Of a stretch of DNA of 63,556 nucleotides, positions 24,584-33,389 are shown in pieces. The translations under genes were made by a program, and so were the position numbers. The notes below the pieces were generated by a model. That model saw nothing but the letters and a program-made list of their open reading frames with translations. It was not told the DNA's origin and made no database searches. Position 1 is the stretch's first letter. The number at the start of each line of letters is the position of its first letter. The DNA is from Pseudomonadota bacterium (GTDB taxonomy: Bacteria > Pseudomonadota > Gammaproteobacteria > Burkholderiales > JABEVD01). The stretch is taken from the NCBI GenBank assembly GCA_021848825.1, contig JAJZTQ010000016.1, forward strand, positions 1-63,556, read 5' to 3'.

Positions 24584-25825
24584 TCAGAGCACCAGCCTGC
24601 GTATGTCCGAAAGCAGTGAACCGAGATGGACGATGAATTTCGCGCCCATCGCGCCGTCTATCACCCTGTGGTCATAGGAAAGGGAGAGCGGGAGCATCAG
24701 CCGGGGAACGAAGCTTCCTTCCCTGAATACGGGCTTCATCACCGCCTTCGAGACGCCGAGTATGGCGACTTCCGGGGCATTGATGATGGGGGTGAAATAA
24801 CTTCCGCCTATTCCGCCAAGACTCGAGATCGAGAAGCATCCTCCCTGCATGTCCGCGATCGAAAGCTTCCCTTCCCTCGCTTTCGCGCTCAATTCCGAGA
24901 GTTCCTTCGCGAGCTGGAAAACGCTCTTCTGGTCCGCATCCCTGATCACCGGCACCACGAGGCCATCAGGGGTATCGACCGCCATGCCGATATGGCAATA
25001 TTGCTTGAGTACCAGCGTCTCGCCGGAAAGGGAGGCATTGAATGTCGGAAAATGCGTCAGCGAGACGGCGCATGCCTTCATCAAGAAAGCCGGAAGGGTG
25101 AGCCTAACGCCCTGCTTCTGCGCCTCTTCGACCATCGATTTCCTGAAAGCCTCGAGTTCCGTGATATCGACTTCGTCGTGCTGAGTCACATGAGGAATGG
25201 CAGCCCAGTTCCTGGCAAGGTTCGCCCCGGAAATCTTCTGTATTCTCGAGAGCGGCTTCATCTCGACAGGGCCGAATTTCGAGAAATCGACCTGGGGAGC
25301 CGAAGGCGCGGAAGGTGCAATCCCTGAAGTCATGACGCCCTTGACGAAGGACTGCACGTCCTCCTTCAGTATCCTGCCCTTGGGGCCGCTTCCGCTGACT
25401 TTCGAAAGATCCGCGCCGAGCTCTCTGGCGAAGCGCCGCACAGAGGGGCTCGCATGTACCCCTTCGAAAGAAGTCACCGCGATGACGGCTGCAGGCGCCA
25501 CGGCGGGCTTCTCCTCGACCTTCTTCTCCGCAGCTTTCGGCGGCTCAGGTGTTTCTGGCGCTTCGACTGGCTGCTGCGCCTTTTCCTCGACCTCCATGGC
25601 GAGGATGAGGGATCCTTCCGATACCTTGTCGCCCACCTTCACTGAAATCGATTTCACCACGCCTTCATGGGGGGAAGGCACTTCCATCGCGGCTTTCGCA
25701 GTCTCAAGCGTGACGAGCGGAGAATCGACCCTGATCCTTTGCCCTTCCTTCACGTGCAGCTCGATGATGGGCACATCCTTGAAGTCGCCGATATCCGGCA
25801 CTTTCACATCCACTGTTTGACTCAT
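24584..25825 (-). CDS. aceF: Pyruvate dehydrogenase E2, dihydrolipoamide acetyltransferase
   Basis: A 413-residue E2 core. It has a single lipoyl domain with the lipoylated lysine at K44 (LETAKAAMEVPS), a Pro/Ala/Glu-rich linker (about 85-120), an E3-binding domain near 125-165 (SVRRFARELG, GRILKEDV) and a catalytic acetyltransferase domain ending SYDHRVIDG (HxxxDG). Many proteobacterial AceF proteins carry two or three lipoyl domains, so this is a compact form. The ATG at 25825 is supported by TTGAGG about ten bases upstream. aceE ends 11 bases before it. The E3 gene (lpd) is not in this window. Confidence 0.96.
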   Translation of the reverse strand: MSQTVDVKVPDIGDFKDVPIIELHVKEGQRIRVDSPLVTLETAKAAMEVPSPHEGVVKSISVKVGDKVSEGSLILAMEVEEKAQQPVEAPETPEPPKAAEKKVEEKPAVAPAAVIAVTSFEGVHASPSVRRFARELGADLSKVSGSGPKGRILKEDVQSFVKGVMTSGIAPSAPSAPQVDFSKFGPVEMKPLSRIQKISGANLARNWAAIPHVTQHDEVDITELEAFRKSMVEEAQKQGVRLTLPAFLMKACAVSLTHFPTFNASLSGETLVLKQYCHIGMAVDTPDGLVVPVIRDADQKSVFQLAKELSELSAKAREGKLSIADMQGGCFSISSLGGIGGSYFTPIINAPEVAILGVSKAVMKPVFREGSFVPRLMLPLSLSYDHRVIDGAMGAKFIVHLGSLLSDIRRLVL

Positions 25826-25836
25826 GCTTTTTTCCC

Positions 25837-28500
25837 TCAAACCTGCTCTGGGTTGGGTTTTTCCGGATCGATGCCGTATTTCTTGATCGCTGCCGTGACC
25901 TGCTCCGGCGGAAGGGTTCCTTCCTCGGCAAGCGCCTTGAGCGCAGCCACTGCGACATAATATCTGTCCACCTCGAAGAACCTGCGCAGCTTCTCCCTGG
26001 TGTCCGATCGCCCGAATCCGTCCGTGCCGAGCACCCTGTAATGTCCAGGGACGAATGCCCTGATCTGGTCCGCATGGATTTTCATGTAGTCAGTCGATGC
26101 GATCACCGGACCTGTCCTGTCCTTCAGGCAGGATTCCACGTAGCTGATTCTCGGCTTTTCCTCCGGATGAAGCATGTTCCATCTCTGGCACGCCATCGCA
26201 TCCCGTCTGAGTTCGGTGAAGCTCGTCACGCTCCATATGTCGGCGCTGACGCCGAAATCTTCCTGGAGCAGCTCGCCTGCAGCGATCACTTCCCTCAATA
26301 TCGTACCACTTCCCATCAGCTGGACTCTCGGCGTCTTCGCCCATTTCCCGACCTTCGCCGCGGACACGGGATACATTCCCTTCAGTATGCCTTCCTCCAC
26401 CCCCTCGGGCATGGCAGGGTGGGCGTAGTTCTCGTTCATCAGGGTGATGTAATAGAAGACATCCTCCTGGTCCCTGTACATGCGCCTCATGCCGTCCTGA
26501 ATGATGACCGCGAGCTCATAGGCATAAGCGGGATCGTAGGAAATGCAGTTCGGGATGGTGGAAGCGAGCACATGGCTGTGACCATCCTCGTGCTGCAGGC
26601 CTTCGCCGTTCAGCGTGGTCCTTCCCGCAGTGCCGCCGAGCAGGAAGCCTCTCGACCTCAGATCCCCAGCAGCCCAGGCGAGATCCCCTATCCTCTGGAA
26701 GCCGAACATCGAATAATAGATGTAAAAGGGGATGAGCGAGATGCCGTGCGTGCTGTAGGCTGTCGCTGCGGCGATCCATGAGGAGAATGCGCCAGCCTCG
26801 TTGATCCCTTCCTGGAGGATCTGGCCGTTCTTGTCTTCCCTGTAATACATCAATTGGCCCGCATCCTGCGGCTGATAGAGCTGGCCCACGGACGAATAGA
26901 TGCCAAGCTGCCTGAAAAGCCCGTCAAGCCCGAAGGTTCTCGATTCATCGGGAACGATGGGAACGATGAGCTTGCCTATGGCTTCATCCTTCACCAGCAT
27001 GGATAGGATCCTGACGAAGGCCATGGTCGTCGATATTTCCCTTCCCTCCGTTCCCTTCAGAAAGGATTCGAATGCGGCAAGGGGAGGCGTCTCGAGCGAC
27101 GCCGCCTTGCGACGTCTCGCTGGAAGGGAGCCGCCCATCGCGGAAACCCGCTCCTTCAGGTATTTCATTTCAGGGCTGTCGTCCGCGGGCTTGTAGAAGG
27201 GCGCCTGACCGATCACTTCGTCGGATATCGGGATGCTGAAGCGGTTCCTGAAAGCCTTCAGCGCATCCTCGTTCATTTTCTTCTGCTGATGCGTGGTGTT
27301 CTGTCCTTCTCCCGCATCACCCATGCCGTAACCCTTGACGGTCTTGGCGAGTATCACGGTAGGCTGTCCCTTGTGCCTGACGGCTTCGGCGTAGGCAGCA
27401 TAGACCTTGCGAGGATCGTGCCCCCCCCTGTTCAGCCTCCAGATGTCCTCGTCCGTCATGCTGGACACCATGTCGAGCAGCTCGGGATATTTTCCGAAGA
27501 AATGCTTTCTGACATAGGCGCCGTCGTTTGCCTTGTAATTCTGGTATTCGCCGTCGACAGCCTCCTCCATGCGCTTCAGGAGCAGCCCGTTCTTGTCCTT
27601 CGCGAGCAAGGGATCCCATCTCGAACCCCATATCACCTTGATCACATTCCATCCGGCGCCCCTGAAATCGGCCTCGAGTTCCTGGATGATCTTTCCGTTT
27701 CCTCTGACCGGGCCGTCCAGCCTTTGAAGATTGCAATTGATGACGAAGACGAGGTTGTCGAGTTTCTCGCGGGAAGCGAGCGATATCGCGCCTAGGGACT
27801 CCGGCTCGTCCATTTCTCCATCGCCCATGAAGGCCCATACTTTTCTGCCGTCAGTCTTGGCAATGCCGCGGTCTTCCAGATATTTCATGAATCTTGCCTG
27901 GTAGATTGCCATCAGCGGCCCAAGTCCCATGGAAACGGTGGGGAACTGCCAGAAATCAGGCATCAGCCAGGGATGGGGATAGGAGGAAAGCCCATGCCCT
28001 TCCGACTCCTGCCTGAAATGATTCATCTGTTCTTCCGTAAGCCTGCCTTCCATGAAGGCCCGCGCATAGATTCCCGGAGCGGAATGCCCCTGGGTATAGA
28101 CGAGGTCTCCGCCATGATTTTCGGAAGGCGCATGGAAGAAATGGTTGAAGCCGACATCGTACAGCGTGGCGGCCGAGGCGAAGCTCGCGATATGCCCACC
28201 GAGGTCCGAGCCTCGATTCGCATTGACCACCATCGCCATGGCATTCCACCTGATATAGGAGCGTATCTTGCGCTCGATCTCGAGATCCCCGGAAGAGCGT
28301 TCCTCGCGTTCCGATGGAATGGTGTTGAGATAGGCAGTGTTGACATTGAACGGGAGATAGGCGCCGGCCTTCCTCGCCCTTTCAGTCATTTTCTCGAGCA
28401 GAAAATGGGCGCGTTCGGCCCCCTCCTGCTGCAGAACGCCTTCGAGCGCGTCAAGCCATTCCTGTGTTTCCTGCGGATCCTGATCGGGCAATATTGCCAT
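25837..28500 (-). CDS. aceE: Pyruvate dehydrogenase E1, homodimeric type
   Basis: An 887-residue thiamine-diphosphate enzyme that decarboxylates pyruvate and acetylates the E2 lipoyl group. The cofactor motif is GDGEMDEPESLGAIS with VFVINCNLQ after it. Other family stretches are GGHIASFASAATLYDVGFNHFF (given in part) and GRTTLNGEGLQHEDGHS. The length matches E. coli AceE (887). It follows folD by about 40 bases that hold a -10-like element, so it may have its own promoter as well as read-through. Confidence 0.97.
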   Translation of the reverse strand: MAILPDQDPQETQEWLDALEGVLQQEGAERAHFLLEKMTERARKAGAYLPFNVNTAYLNTIPSEREERSSGDLEIERKIRSYIRWNAMAMVVNANRGSDLGGHIASFASAATLYDVGFNHFFHAPSENHGGDLVYTQGHSAPGIYARAFMEGRLTEEQMNHFRQESEGHGLSSYPHPWLMPDFWQFPTVSMGLGPLMAIYQARFMKYLEDRGIAKTDGRKVWAFMGDGEMDEPESLGAISLASREKLDNLVFVINCNLQRLDGPVRGNGKIIQELEADFRGAGWNVIKVIWGSRWDPLLAKDKNGLLLKRMEEAVDGEYQNYKANDGAYVRKHFFGKYPELLDMVSSMTDEDIWRLNRGGHDPRKVYAAYAEAVRHKGQPTVILAKTVKGYGMGDAGEGQNTTHQQKKMNEDALKAFRNRFSIPISDEVIGQAPFYKPADDSPEMKYLKERVSAMGGSLPARRRKAASLETPPLAAFESFLKGTEGREISTTMAFVRILSMLVKDEAIGKLIVPIVPDESRTFGLDGLFRQLGIYSSVGQLYQPQDAGQLMYYREDKNGQILQEGINEAGAFSSWIAAATAYSTHGISLIPFYIYYSMFGFQRIGDLAWAAGDLRSRGFLLGGTAGRTTLNGEGLQHEDGHSHVLASTIPNCISYDPAYAYELAVIIQDGMRRMYRDQEDVFYYITLMNENYAHPAMPEGVEEGILKGMYPVSAAKVGKWAKTPRVQLMGSGTILREVIAAGELLQEDFGVSADIWSVTSFTELRRDAMACQRWNMLHPEEKPRISYVESCLKDRTGPVIASTDYMKIHADQIRAFVPGHYRVLGTDGFGRSDTREKLRRFFEVDRYYVAVAALKALAEEGTLPPEQVTAAIKKYGIDPEKPNPEQV

Positions 28501-28532
28501 ATTCCTACCTCAAATCTGTTGAACCATCTGGC

Positions 28533-28538
28533 ATTATA
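28533..28538 (-). promoter_or_regulatory. consensus -10 box upstream of aceE
   Basis: On the minus strand TATAAT lies 33-38 bases before the aceE ATG, between the folD stop and aceE, with a GAGG Shine-Dalgarno in the leader. No good -35 hexamer was found at the right spacing, so this is a partial match. Confidence 0.35.
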
Positions 28539-28540
28539 CC

Positions 28541-29383
28541 TTACCCGCGCTTTGAACGCGCTGCAGCCTCCACCGCGTTCTCGAGCAGCATGGCAATCGT
28601 CATGGGCCCGACGCCGCCGGGAACGGGGGTGATCATGGATGCCCGTCCGGATGCGCTTTCGAAATCGACATCCCCGGCAAGCTTGCCGCTCTCCAGCCTG
28701 TTCATGCCCACATCGATGACGACTGCACCTTCCTTGATCATGTCGCCCGTGACCAGATTGGGTCTTCCGACTGCCACAACCAGGATATCCGCATCCCGGG
28801 TATGGCGGGCAAGATCCTTCGTCTTGGAGTTGCAGATCGTGATGGTCGCGCCCTGATGGAGCAGCATGATCGCCATCGGCTTTCCGACGATATTGCTCGC
28901 CCCGACGATGACGGCGTGCTTTCCCCTGATTTCCACCTTTTCGCGCTCGAGCATCTTCATCACGCCATGGGGCGTGCAGGGCTGAAGCCCGGGATTGCCG
29001 AGAAGAAGCGAGCCCACATTGAAGGGATGGAAGCCGTCCACGTCCTTCTCGGCCGAAATCGAATCCAGAGCTTTTCTCGAATCGATATGGGCGGGAAGAG
29101 GCAGCTGGACGAGTATGCCGTGTATCTTCGAATCGAGGTTGAGCGCGCGTATCCGCTCCAGCAGTTCATCCTGTTCGGTCGTCTCCGGCAAGGCGATCAC
29201 TTCAGAATGAATCCCGGCCTCGATGCAGGCTTTTTCCTTGTTTCTGACATAGACCTTCGATGCGGGATTTTCCCCGACGATGATCACGGCAAGCCCGACA
29301 TGGCCGAGTGATTTCACCCGCTCTTTCAGCGCCTCCCTCATTTCTGCGGCGATTCTCTTTCCATCTATGATTCTTGCCTTCAT
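28541..29383 (-). CDS. folD: Methylenetetrahydrofolate dehydrogenase/cyclohydrolase
   Basis: A 280-residue bifunctional enzyme that interconverts 5,10-methylene-, methenyl- and 10-formyl-THF. The catalytic YVRNKEKAC (the Y-x3-K pattern) lies near residue 50, [10 protein letters not shown] near 95 and [12 protein letters not shown] near 120. The NADP-binding stretch [17 protein letters not shown] is near 160 and [14 protein letters not shown] is near the C-terminus. It overlaps the 5-formyl-THF cyclo-ligase gene by four bases, forming a one-carbon pair. Confidence 0.96.
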   Translation of the reverse strand: MKARIIDGKRIAAEMREALKERVKSLGHVGLAVIIVGENPASKVYVRNKEKACIEAGIHSEVIALPETTEQDELLERIRALNLDSKIHGILVQLPLPAHIDSRKALDSISAEKDVDGFHPFNVGSLLLGNPGLQPCTPHGVMKMLEREKVEIRGKHAVIVGASNIVGKPMAIMLLHQGATITICNSKTKDLARHTRDADILVVAVGRPNLVTGDMIKEGAVVIDVGMNRLESGKLAGDVDFESASGRASMITPVPGGVGPMTIAMLLENAVEAAARSKRG

Positions 29384-30018
29384 CGATCTTCCCTGATACG
29401 AAAATGTTCGCCCTTTTCTGTAACGACGCCATCCATGAAAATGTCGTTTTCCTCTATCGGCACTTCTTCGACAATCTGAACCGAGAATGCCGCAGCGACT
29501 GCCAAGGCATCCCGCCTTTTGCCGACAAGCAGTCTGTCGTAGAATCCCCCGCCATAGCCTAGCCTTCCGCCTGTCCTCGTAAAGGCAACGCCCGGAACGA
29601 GCACGAAGTCTATCAGAGAGAAATCCTCGATCATCATGCCATCTCTAGGCTCCCTGATCCCCCACAAGCCGGGTTCAAGTCCATCTTCGAGACTGGACAC
29701 GACATAAAGGTCGAGGCCGCTCCTATCCTTCCTGAGCTTCGGCAGCGCCAGCGCTTTCCCGCTCTCCATGACATGCCTTGCGAATCCGGTGGTATCGAAT
29801 TCGCTTCCGAAGCTCATGTAGGCAAGCACGATTTCCGCTCTGCCGCAGGCTTCGAGTTCTGTCAATTTGGCTGTGATGACCCCGCTCATCTCCATTCTGA
29901 GATCTGCGGAAAGGGCATCGCGCCTTTCAATTATACTTTTTCTGAGTTCGCGTTTCACGGCCGAGATGCCCGTCCTGTCCAAAAGAAAAATCCCTCGATC
30001 GATTCGATGCGCTTTCAT
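29380..30018 (-). CDS. fau: 5-formyltetrahydrofolate cyclo-ligase
   Basis: An enzyme of about 212 residues that uses ATP to convert 5-formyl-THF to 5,10-methenyl-THF. Substrate and ATP-site signatures are RRDALS near the start, [35 protein letters not shown] (in part) and PIEENDI. The start is uncertain: ATG 30018 has little Shine-Dalgarno, while an in-frame TTG at 29982 is preceded by GAGGG and would give 200 residues, closer to the family's length. It is the first gene of the long minus-strand run and is divergent from trmB. Confidence 0.9.
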   Translation of the reverse strand: MKAHRIDRGIFLLDRTGISAVKRELRKSIIERRDALSADLRMEMSGVITAKLTELEACGRAEIVLAYMSFGSEFDTTGFARHVMESGKALALPKLRKDRSGLDLYVVSSLEDGLEPGLWGIREPRDGMMIEDFSLIDFVLVPGVAFTRTGGRLGYGGGFYDRLLVGKRRDALAVAAAFSVQIVEEVPIEENDIFMDGVVTEKGEHFRIREDR

Positions 30019-30046
30019 CTTATCACGCATTCAGCTGCGAAGCCGG

Positions 30047-30055
30047 TGGTATAAT
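30047..30055 (+). promoter_or_regulatory. extended -10 promoter of trmB
   Basis: TGG followed by TATAAT (30050-30055) is a full extended -10 element. Six bases separate it from the trmB ATG at 30062, so the start site would fall on or beside the A of ATG. No Shine-Dalgarno precedes the ATG. Confidence 0.5.
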
Positions 30056-30061
30056 GACAAA

Positions 30062-30748
30062 ATGAACCAAGAAAACAGACCCATACGCAGCTATGTATTG
30101 CGGCAGGGCAGAATTTCCAAGGCACAGCAATTCGCGTTCGATACCCTCATGCCGAAATTTGGCCTGGCTTTCCAGCCAGGCTTTCTGGCGCTGGACGAAA
30201 TTTTCGGCAGGAAAGCGCCGAGAATGCTCGAAATAGGTTTCGGCATGGGGGAAACGACGGCAAGAATAGCGGAAGAAAATCCGGATAAGGACTATCTGGC
30301 GATAGAAGTGCACACGCCCGGCGTGGGAAGCCTGCTCAAGGGCATCGAAGAAAGACAGCTTTCGAATGTCCGAATCATTCAGCATGATGCCGTTGAAGTG
30401 CTCGAAAAGATGATCCCGGATGGATCGATCTCAGGCGTCCATATCTTTTTTCCCGACCCCTGGCCGAAAAAGCGTCACCACAAGAGAAGGCTGATCCAGC
30501 CCGGGCTGATCGCCCTGCTGTGCAGCAAGCTCGAAATCGGGGGCTATATCCATGCCGCAACCGACTGGGAGGAATACGCCGCCCATATCCTCGATGTGAT
30601 GGAAAAGGAGCCCCTTCTATCGAATTCCGCAAAGGGATACGCGGAACGTCCGGCTTACCGACCCCTGACGAAATTCGAGGAAAGGGGAATCAGGCTGGGC
30701 CATGGCGTCTGGGACATCATCTTCAGGAAGCCCCGTGCAGACAGATGA
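30062..30748 (+). CDS. trmB: tRNA (guanine-46-N7)-methyltransferase
   Basis: A 228-residue SAM-dependent enzyme making m7G46 in the tRNA variable loop. The SAM-binding [24 protein letters not shown], and the catalytic region [16 protein letters not shown] are seen, with PLTKFEERG near the C-terminus. ATG 30062 is chosen over a longer frame because the family begins near [10 protein letters not shown] -10 box sits immediately upstream, suggesting a leaderless mRNA. The last 26 bases overlap a convergent lipoprotein gene. Confidence 0.95.
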   Translation: MNQENRPIRSYVLRQGRISKAQQFAFDTLMPKFGLAFQPGFLALDEIFGRKAPRMLEIGFGMGETTARIAEENPDKDYLAIEVHTPGVGSLLKGIEERQLSNVRIIQHDAVEVLEKMIPDGSISGVHIFFPDPWPKKRHHKRRLIQPGLIALLCSKLEIGGYIHAATDWEEYAAHILDVMEKEPLLSNSAKGYAERPAYRPLTKFEERGIRLGHGVWDIIFRKPRADR

Positions 30749-31040
30749 TCTTTCCTTCGATCTCGGGAATGGAAGCCATGGGATACGCGCTTTTCAGATA
30801 GGTCGAATAGGTTACGATCCTGTATCCCCCGCAGTGATTCGCCTCAACCACCTTCTCGGAAGCCTCCTTGAAAAGCTCTTCGGCATCGCCTGTCGAGGCA
30901 AAGCGGCTCTCGCTGACATGGACTGTATAGGTATCCGGAGCGATGCGCTTGTAGGTGTAGCTCCATCCAAGCCCTAGGCCCGGACGGAGGCTGGTGCATC
31001 CGGCAAGCATTGCGAAAAAAAGCAGGAGCAAGCGATTCAT
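30723..31040 (-). CDS. Small lipoprotein of unknown function
   Basis: A 105-residue protein with a lipoprotein signal: hydrophobic [15 protein letters not shown] with the lipobox LAGC and C15. The mature part ([29 protein letters not shown]) faintly recalls small CC0125/CC1285-type lipoproteins with a strand-strand-helix layout, by recollection only. ATG 31040 has GAGG about eight bases upstream. It is divergent from another lipoprotein gene 59 bases away. Serine follows at +3, and Thr at +2 predicts outer-membrane sorting. Confidence 0.7.
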   Translation of the reverse strand: MNRLLLLFFAMLAGCTSLRPGLGLGWSYTYKRIAPDTYTVHVSESRFASTGDAEELFKEASEKVVEANHCGGYRIVTYSTYLKSAYPMASIPEIEGKIICLHGAS

Positions 31041-31072
31041 GGCGGTTCCTCGGCCGTACAAGGGAAACGGAA

Positions 31073-31078
31073 TATAAT
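31073..31078 (+). promoter_or_regulatory. -10 box for the 188-residue lipoprotein gene
   Basis: TATAAT lies 22 bases before the ATG at 31100, and GGAG lies six bases before that ATG. No convincing -35 hexamer was found upstream. Confidence 0.35.
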
Positions 31079-31099
31079 GGATTATGACATGGAGTGCGC

Positions 31100-31666
31100 A
31101 TGATCGAATTCAAAAAAACGCTTGCGGCCTGCGCAATGCTTTCTCTCGGCGCCTGCAGCACCCTGCTTCCGAAGAGCGAGGCCGTCACCATCGGCCCCTG
31201 GCGCAGCTACCAGGAGCTACAGCAAGTGTTCGACAAGATCGTTCCCCACAAGACCACGGCCGGAGATCTCAAGAAAATGGGCCTCGCGCCTTCCGCGAAC
31301 CCCAACATCACCATACTCAATTATTCAGACATATTGAGGCGATTCATCCCCAGCCCCTCGATCAATGCGCAGGATCTCGACGAAGGGGTGAAGGAGTGCA
31401 TCAGCGCGAAGACCGGATGCATAGGCTACGAAATCAACCAGACGGTGACGAAGCGCATGCGCTATGGCAATTTCGTCGCGGACTTCCTCGATTTCCGTCG
31501 CAAGGTCGATATCGTCGGCTGGCGCTTCGACGGGGTTATCCTGATCCGGGACAATGTCGTCGTATACACGCTCACGGGAGGGGAACCCTCGATTCATCAG
31601 TTCGAGGAAAGCAAGAATCCCCTTGGCCCGCTCCAGGGAATGGGGGCATCGAAGGGATTGCCCTGA
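31100..31666 (+). CDS. Putative lipoprotein of unknown function
   Basis: A 188-residue protein with a lipoprotein signal peptide ending LSLGAC (C19), then a soluble domain containing two cysteines (KECISAKTGCIGYE) that may form a disulfide. I do not recognise the family. The later region VGWRFDGVILIRDNVVVYTLTGGEP looks like paired beta strands. ATG 31100 is preferred over GTG 31094 because GGAG is placed properly before it. It ends five bases before the convergent hemW stop and starts opposite a second lipoprotein. Confidence 0.75.
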   Translation: MIEFKKTLAACAMLSLGACSTLLPKSEAVTIGPWRSYQELQQVFDKIVPHKTTAGDLKKMGLAPSANPNITILNYSDILRRFIPSPSINAQDLDEGVKECISAKTGCIGYEINQTVTKRMRYGNFVADFLDFRRKVDIVGWRFDGVILIRDNVVVYTLTGGEPSIHQFEESKNPLGPLQGMGASKGLP

Positions 31667-31671
31667 GGAAC

Positions 31672-32811
31672 CTAAGGCAGAAAAAGCTGGAGAAGATCGT
31701 TCAGGAATCGTCTTCCGTGAAGGGTCGGAACGACTCTCGATCGATCGCTTGAAACGAAACCGCGCCTTTGCGCTTCTTCGAGCCTCAGCGAGACGACCTC
31801 TCCCGACAGCCCCGTCCTCTCTTCGAAAAGCTTCAGGGAAAACCCTTCGTTCAGCCTCAGCGCATTCATCATGAATTCGAACGGAATGTCGTCATGGGCC
31901 ACTTCGTGCGAATCCTGAACCGGATTCCCTGAAAGTGCACTGCCGATGTAATGCTTGGGGTTCTTGAATCGCATGCGCCTTGTGATGCCTTCCGGCCTGG
32001 TGATCTTCGAATGGGCGCCCGCCCCGATCCCGATATAGTCGCCGTATTCCCAGTAATTCAGGTTGTGCCGGCATTGCCTGCCGTCCCGGGCAAAGGCCGA
32101 TGTTTCGTAATGACCATAGGATGAGAGCATTTCCTCCACAACGCATTGCATCTCGAACGATTCGTCCTCACCCGGAACCTCGGGGGGATGCTTGTGAAAA
32201 AGGGTATTGGGCTCTATCGTCAGATGATAGGCCGAGACATGCGGAGGATCGAAACGCTTCACCACGGAAAAATCGGCCTCGAGCTCGGCTATGCTTTGAT
32301 CGGGCAGCGCATACATCAGGTCGAGATTGAGATTCCCGAAACATTTCAGCGCAGCTTCGACCGCAAGGATGGCCTGCCTGCCGTCGTGTATCCTGCCGAG
32401 CAACGCAAGATGCCTGTCGCTGAAGCTCTGGATGCCCAATGAAAGGCGATTGATCCCGGCACTCGCGAAATCCCTGAACCTTTCCGCTTCGACCGTCCCC
32501 GGATTGGCTTCCAGGGTTATTTCGGCATAGGGGTCTATCCTGGCGAGCGCCCTCGCGCGGTCCAGAATCCTTTCGATCGAAGCGGGGCTCATGAGGCTTG
32601 GCGTGCCGCCGCCGAAGAAGACAGTGGACACCCTCCTTCCCCATGTTTCGGGAACGAAGCATTCAAGATCCCTGATCAGCGCTGAAACGTATATTTCCTC
32701 GTCGAAGCCGCCCTCGTGCGAATTGAAATCGCAATAGGGGCATTTCCTGACGCACCATGGGATATGGATGTAAAGCGCAAGCGGGGGAAGCGCTTCGAAC
32801 TTCAAGGGCAT
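31672..32811 (-). CDS. hemW: Radical SAM haem chaperone HemW
   Basis: A 379-residue radical SAM protein. The cluster-binding cysteines are in HIPWCVRKCPYCDFNSH near residue 17, followed by VFFGGGTPSLM and the family's GAGAHSKI near 240. HemW binds haem and hands it to respiratory enzymes; it was long annotated as coproporphyrinogen III oxidase but lacks that activity in tested cases. It overlaps rdgB by 10 bases, an association common in proteobacteria. Confidence 0.93.
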   Translation of the reverse strand: MPLKFEALPPLALYIHIPWCVRKCPYCDFNSHEGGFDEEIYVSALIRDLECFVPETWGRRVSTVFFGGGTPSLMSPASIERILDRARALARIDPYAEITLEANPGTVEAERFRDFASAGINRLSLGIQSFSDRHLALLGRIHDGRQAILAVEAALKCFGNLNLDLMYALPDQSIAELEADFSVVKRFDPPHVSAYHLTIEPNTLFHKHPPEVPGEDESFEMQCVVEEMLSSYGHYETSAFARDGRQCRHNLNYWEYGDYIGIGAGAHSKITRPEGITRRMRFKNPKHYIGSALSGNPVQDSHEVAHDDIPFEFMMNALRLNEGFSLKLFEERTGLSGEVVSLRLEEAQRRGFVSSDRSRVVPTLHGRRFLNDLLQLFLP

Positions 32812-33389
32812 TTCAACTTTCTCAGAAGCTCGTCAAGCGCTCTTGCCCTGTGGCTGACCTTGTTCTTGATTGCAGGATCGAGTTCCGCGCCTGTCTTGCC
32901 CAGGGCGGGATCGAGGAAAAGGGGGTCATATCCGAACCCGCCCGTCCCCCTCGGGGATCTCAATATCTCGCCCTCCCATCTCCCTTCCGCGACGATGGGC
33001 TCGGGGTCCATGGCATGCCTCAGGTAGACGATCACGCAATAGTAATGGGCGCTTCTGTCTTCGCAATTTTCAAGCCGCTCGATGAGCTTCAGGTTGTTTC
33101 GTTCGTCGGATCTCGGTTCGCCTGCGTATCTCGCGGAATGGACGCCGGGCTCCCCGCTCAATGCCGCGACGCAGATCCCGGAATCGTCGGCCAGCGCCGG
33201 CAATCCGGTCATGCGGCTGGCATGCCTCGCCTTCTCAAGCGCATTTTCCAGAAAGGTGAAATGAGGCTCTTCCGCGTCATTCACGCCGTATTCCGACTGG
33301 GGGACGACCTCGAACCCGAGCGGGGCCAGTATCTGACCGATTTCCCTGAGTTTCCCTTCGTTGCTGCTTGCGACGATCACTTTTTCCAT
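32802..33389 (-). CDS. rdgB: XTP/dITP diphosphatase
   Basis: A 195-residue house-cleaning pyrophosphatase that removes dITP, XTP and related non-canonical nucleotides. Signatures are [13 protein letters not shown] at the N-terminus, [26 protein letters not shown] (in part), GFGYDPLF and the terminal [11 protein letters not shown]. The start overlaps ygiQ by 13 bases and the stop overlaps hemW. Confidence 0.96.
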   Translation of the reverse strand: MEKVIVASSNEGKLREIGQILAPLGFEVVPQSEYGVNDAEEPHFTFLENALEKARHASRMTGLPALADDSGICVAALSGEPGVHSARYAGEPRSDERNNLKLIERLENCEDRSAHYYCVIVYLRHAMDPEPIVAEGRWEGEILRSPRGTGGFGYDPLFLDPALGKTGAELDPAIKNKVSHRARALDELLRKLKCP

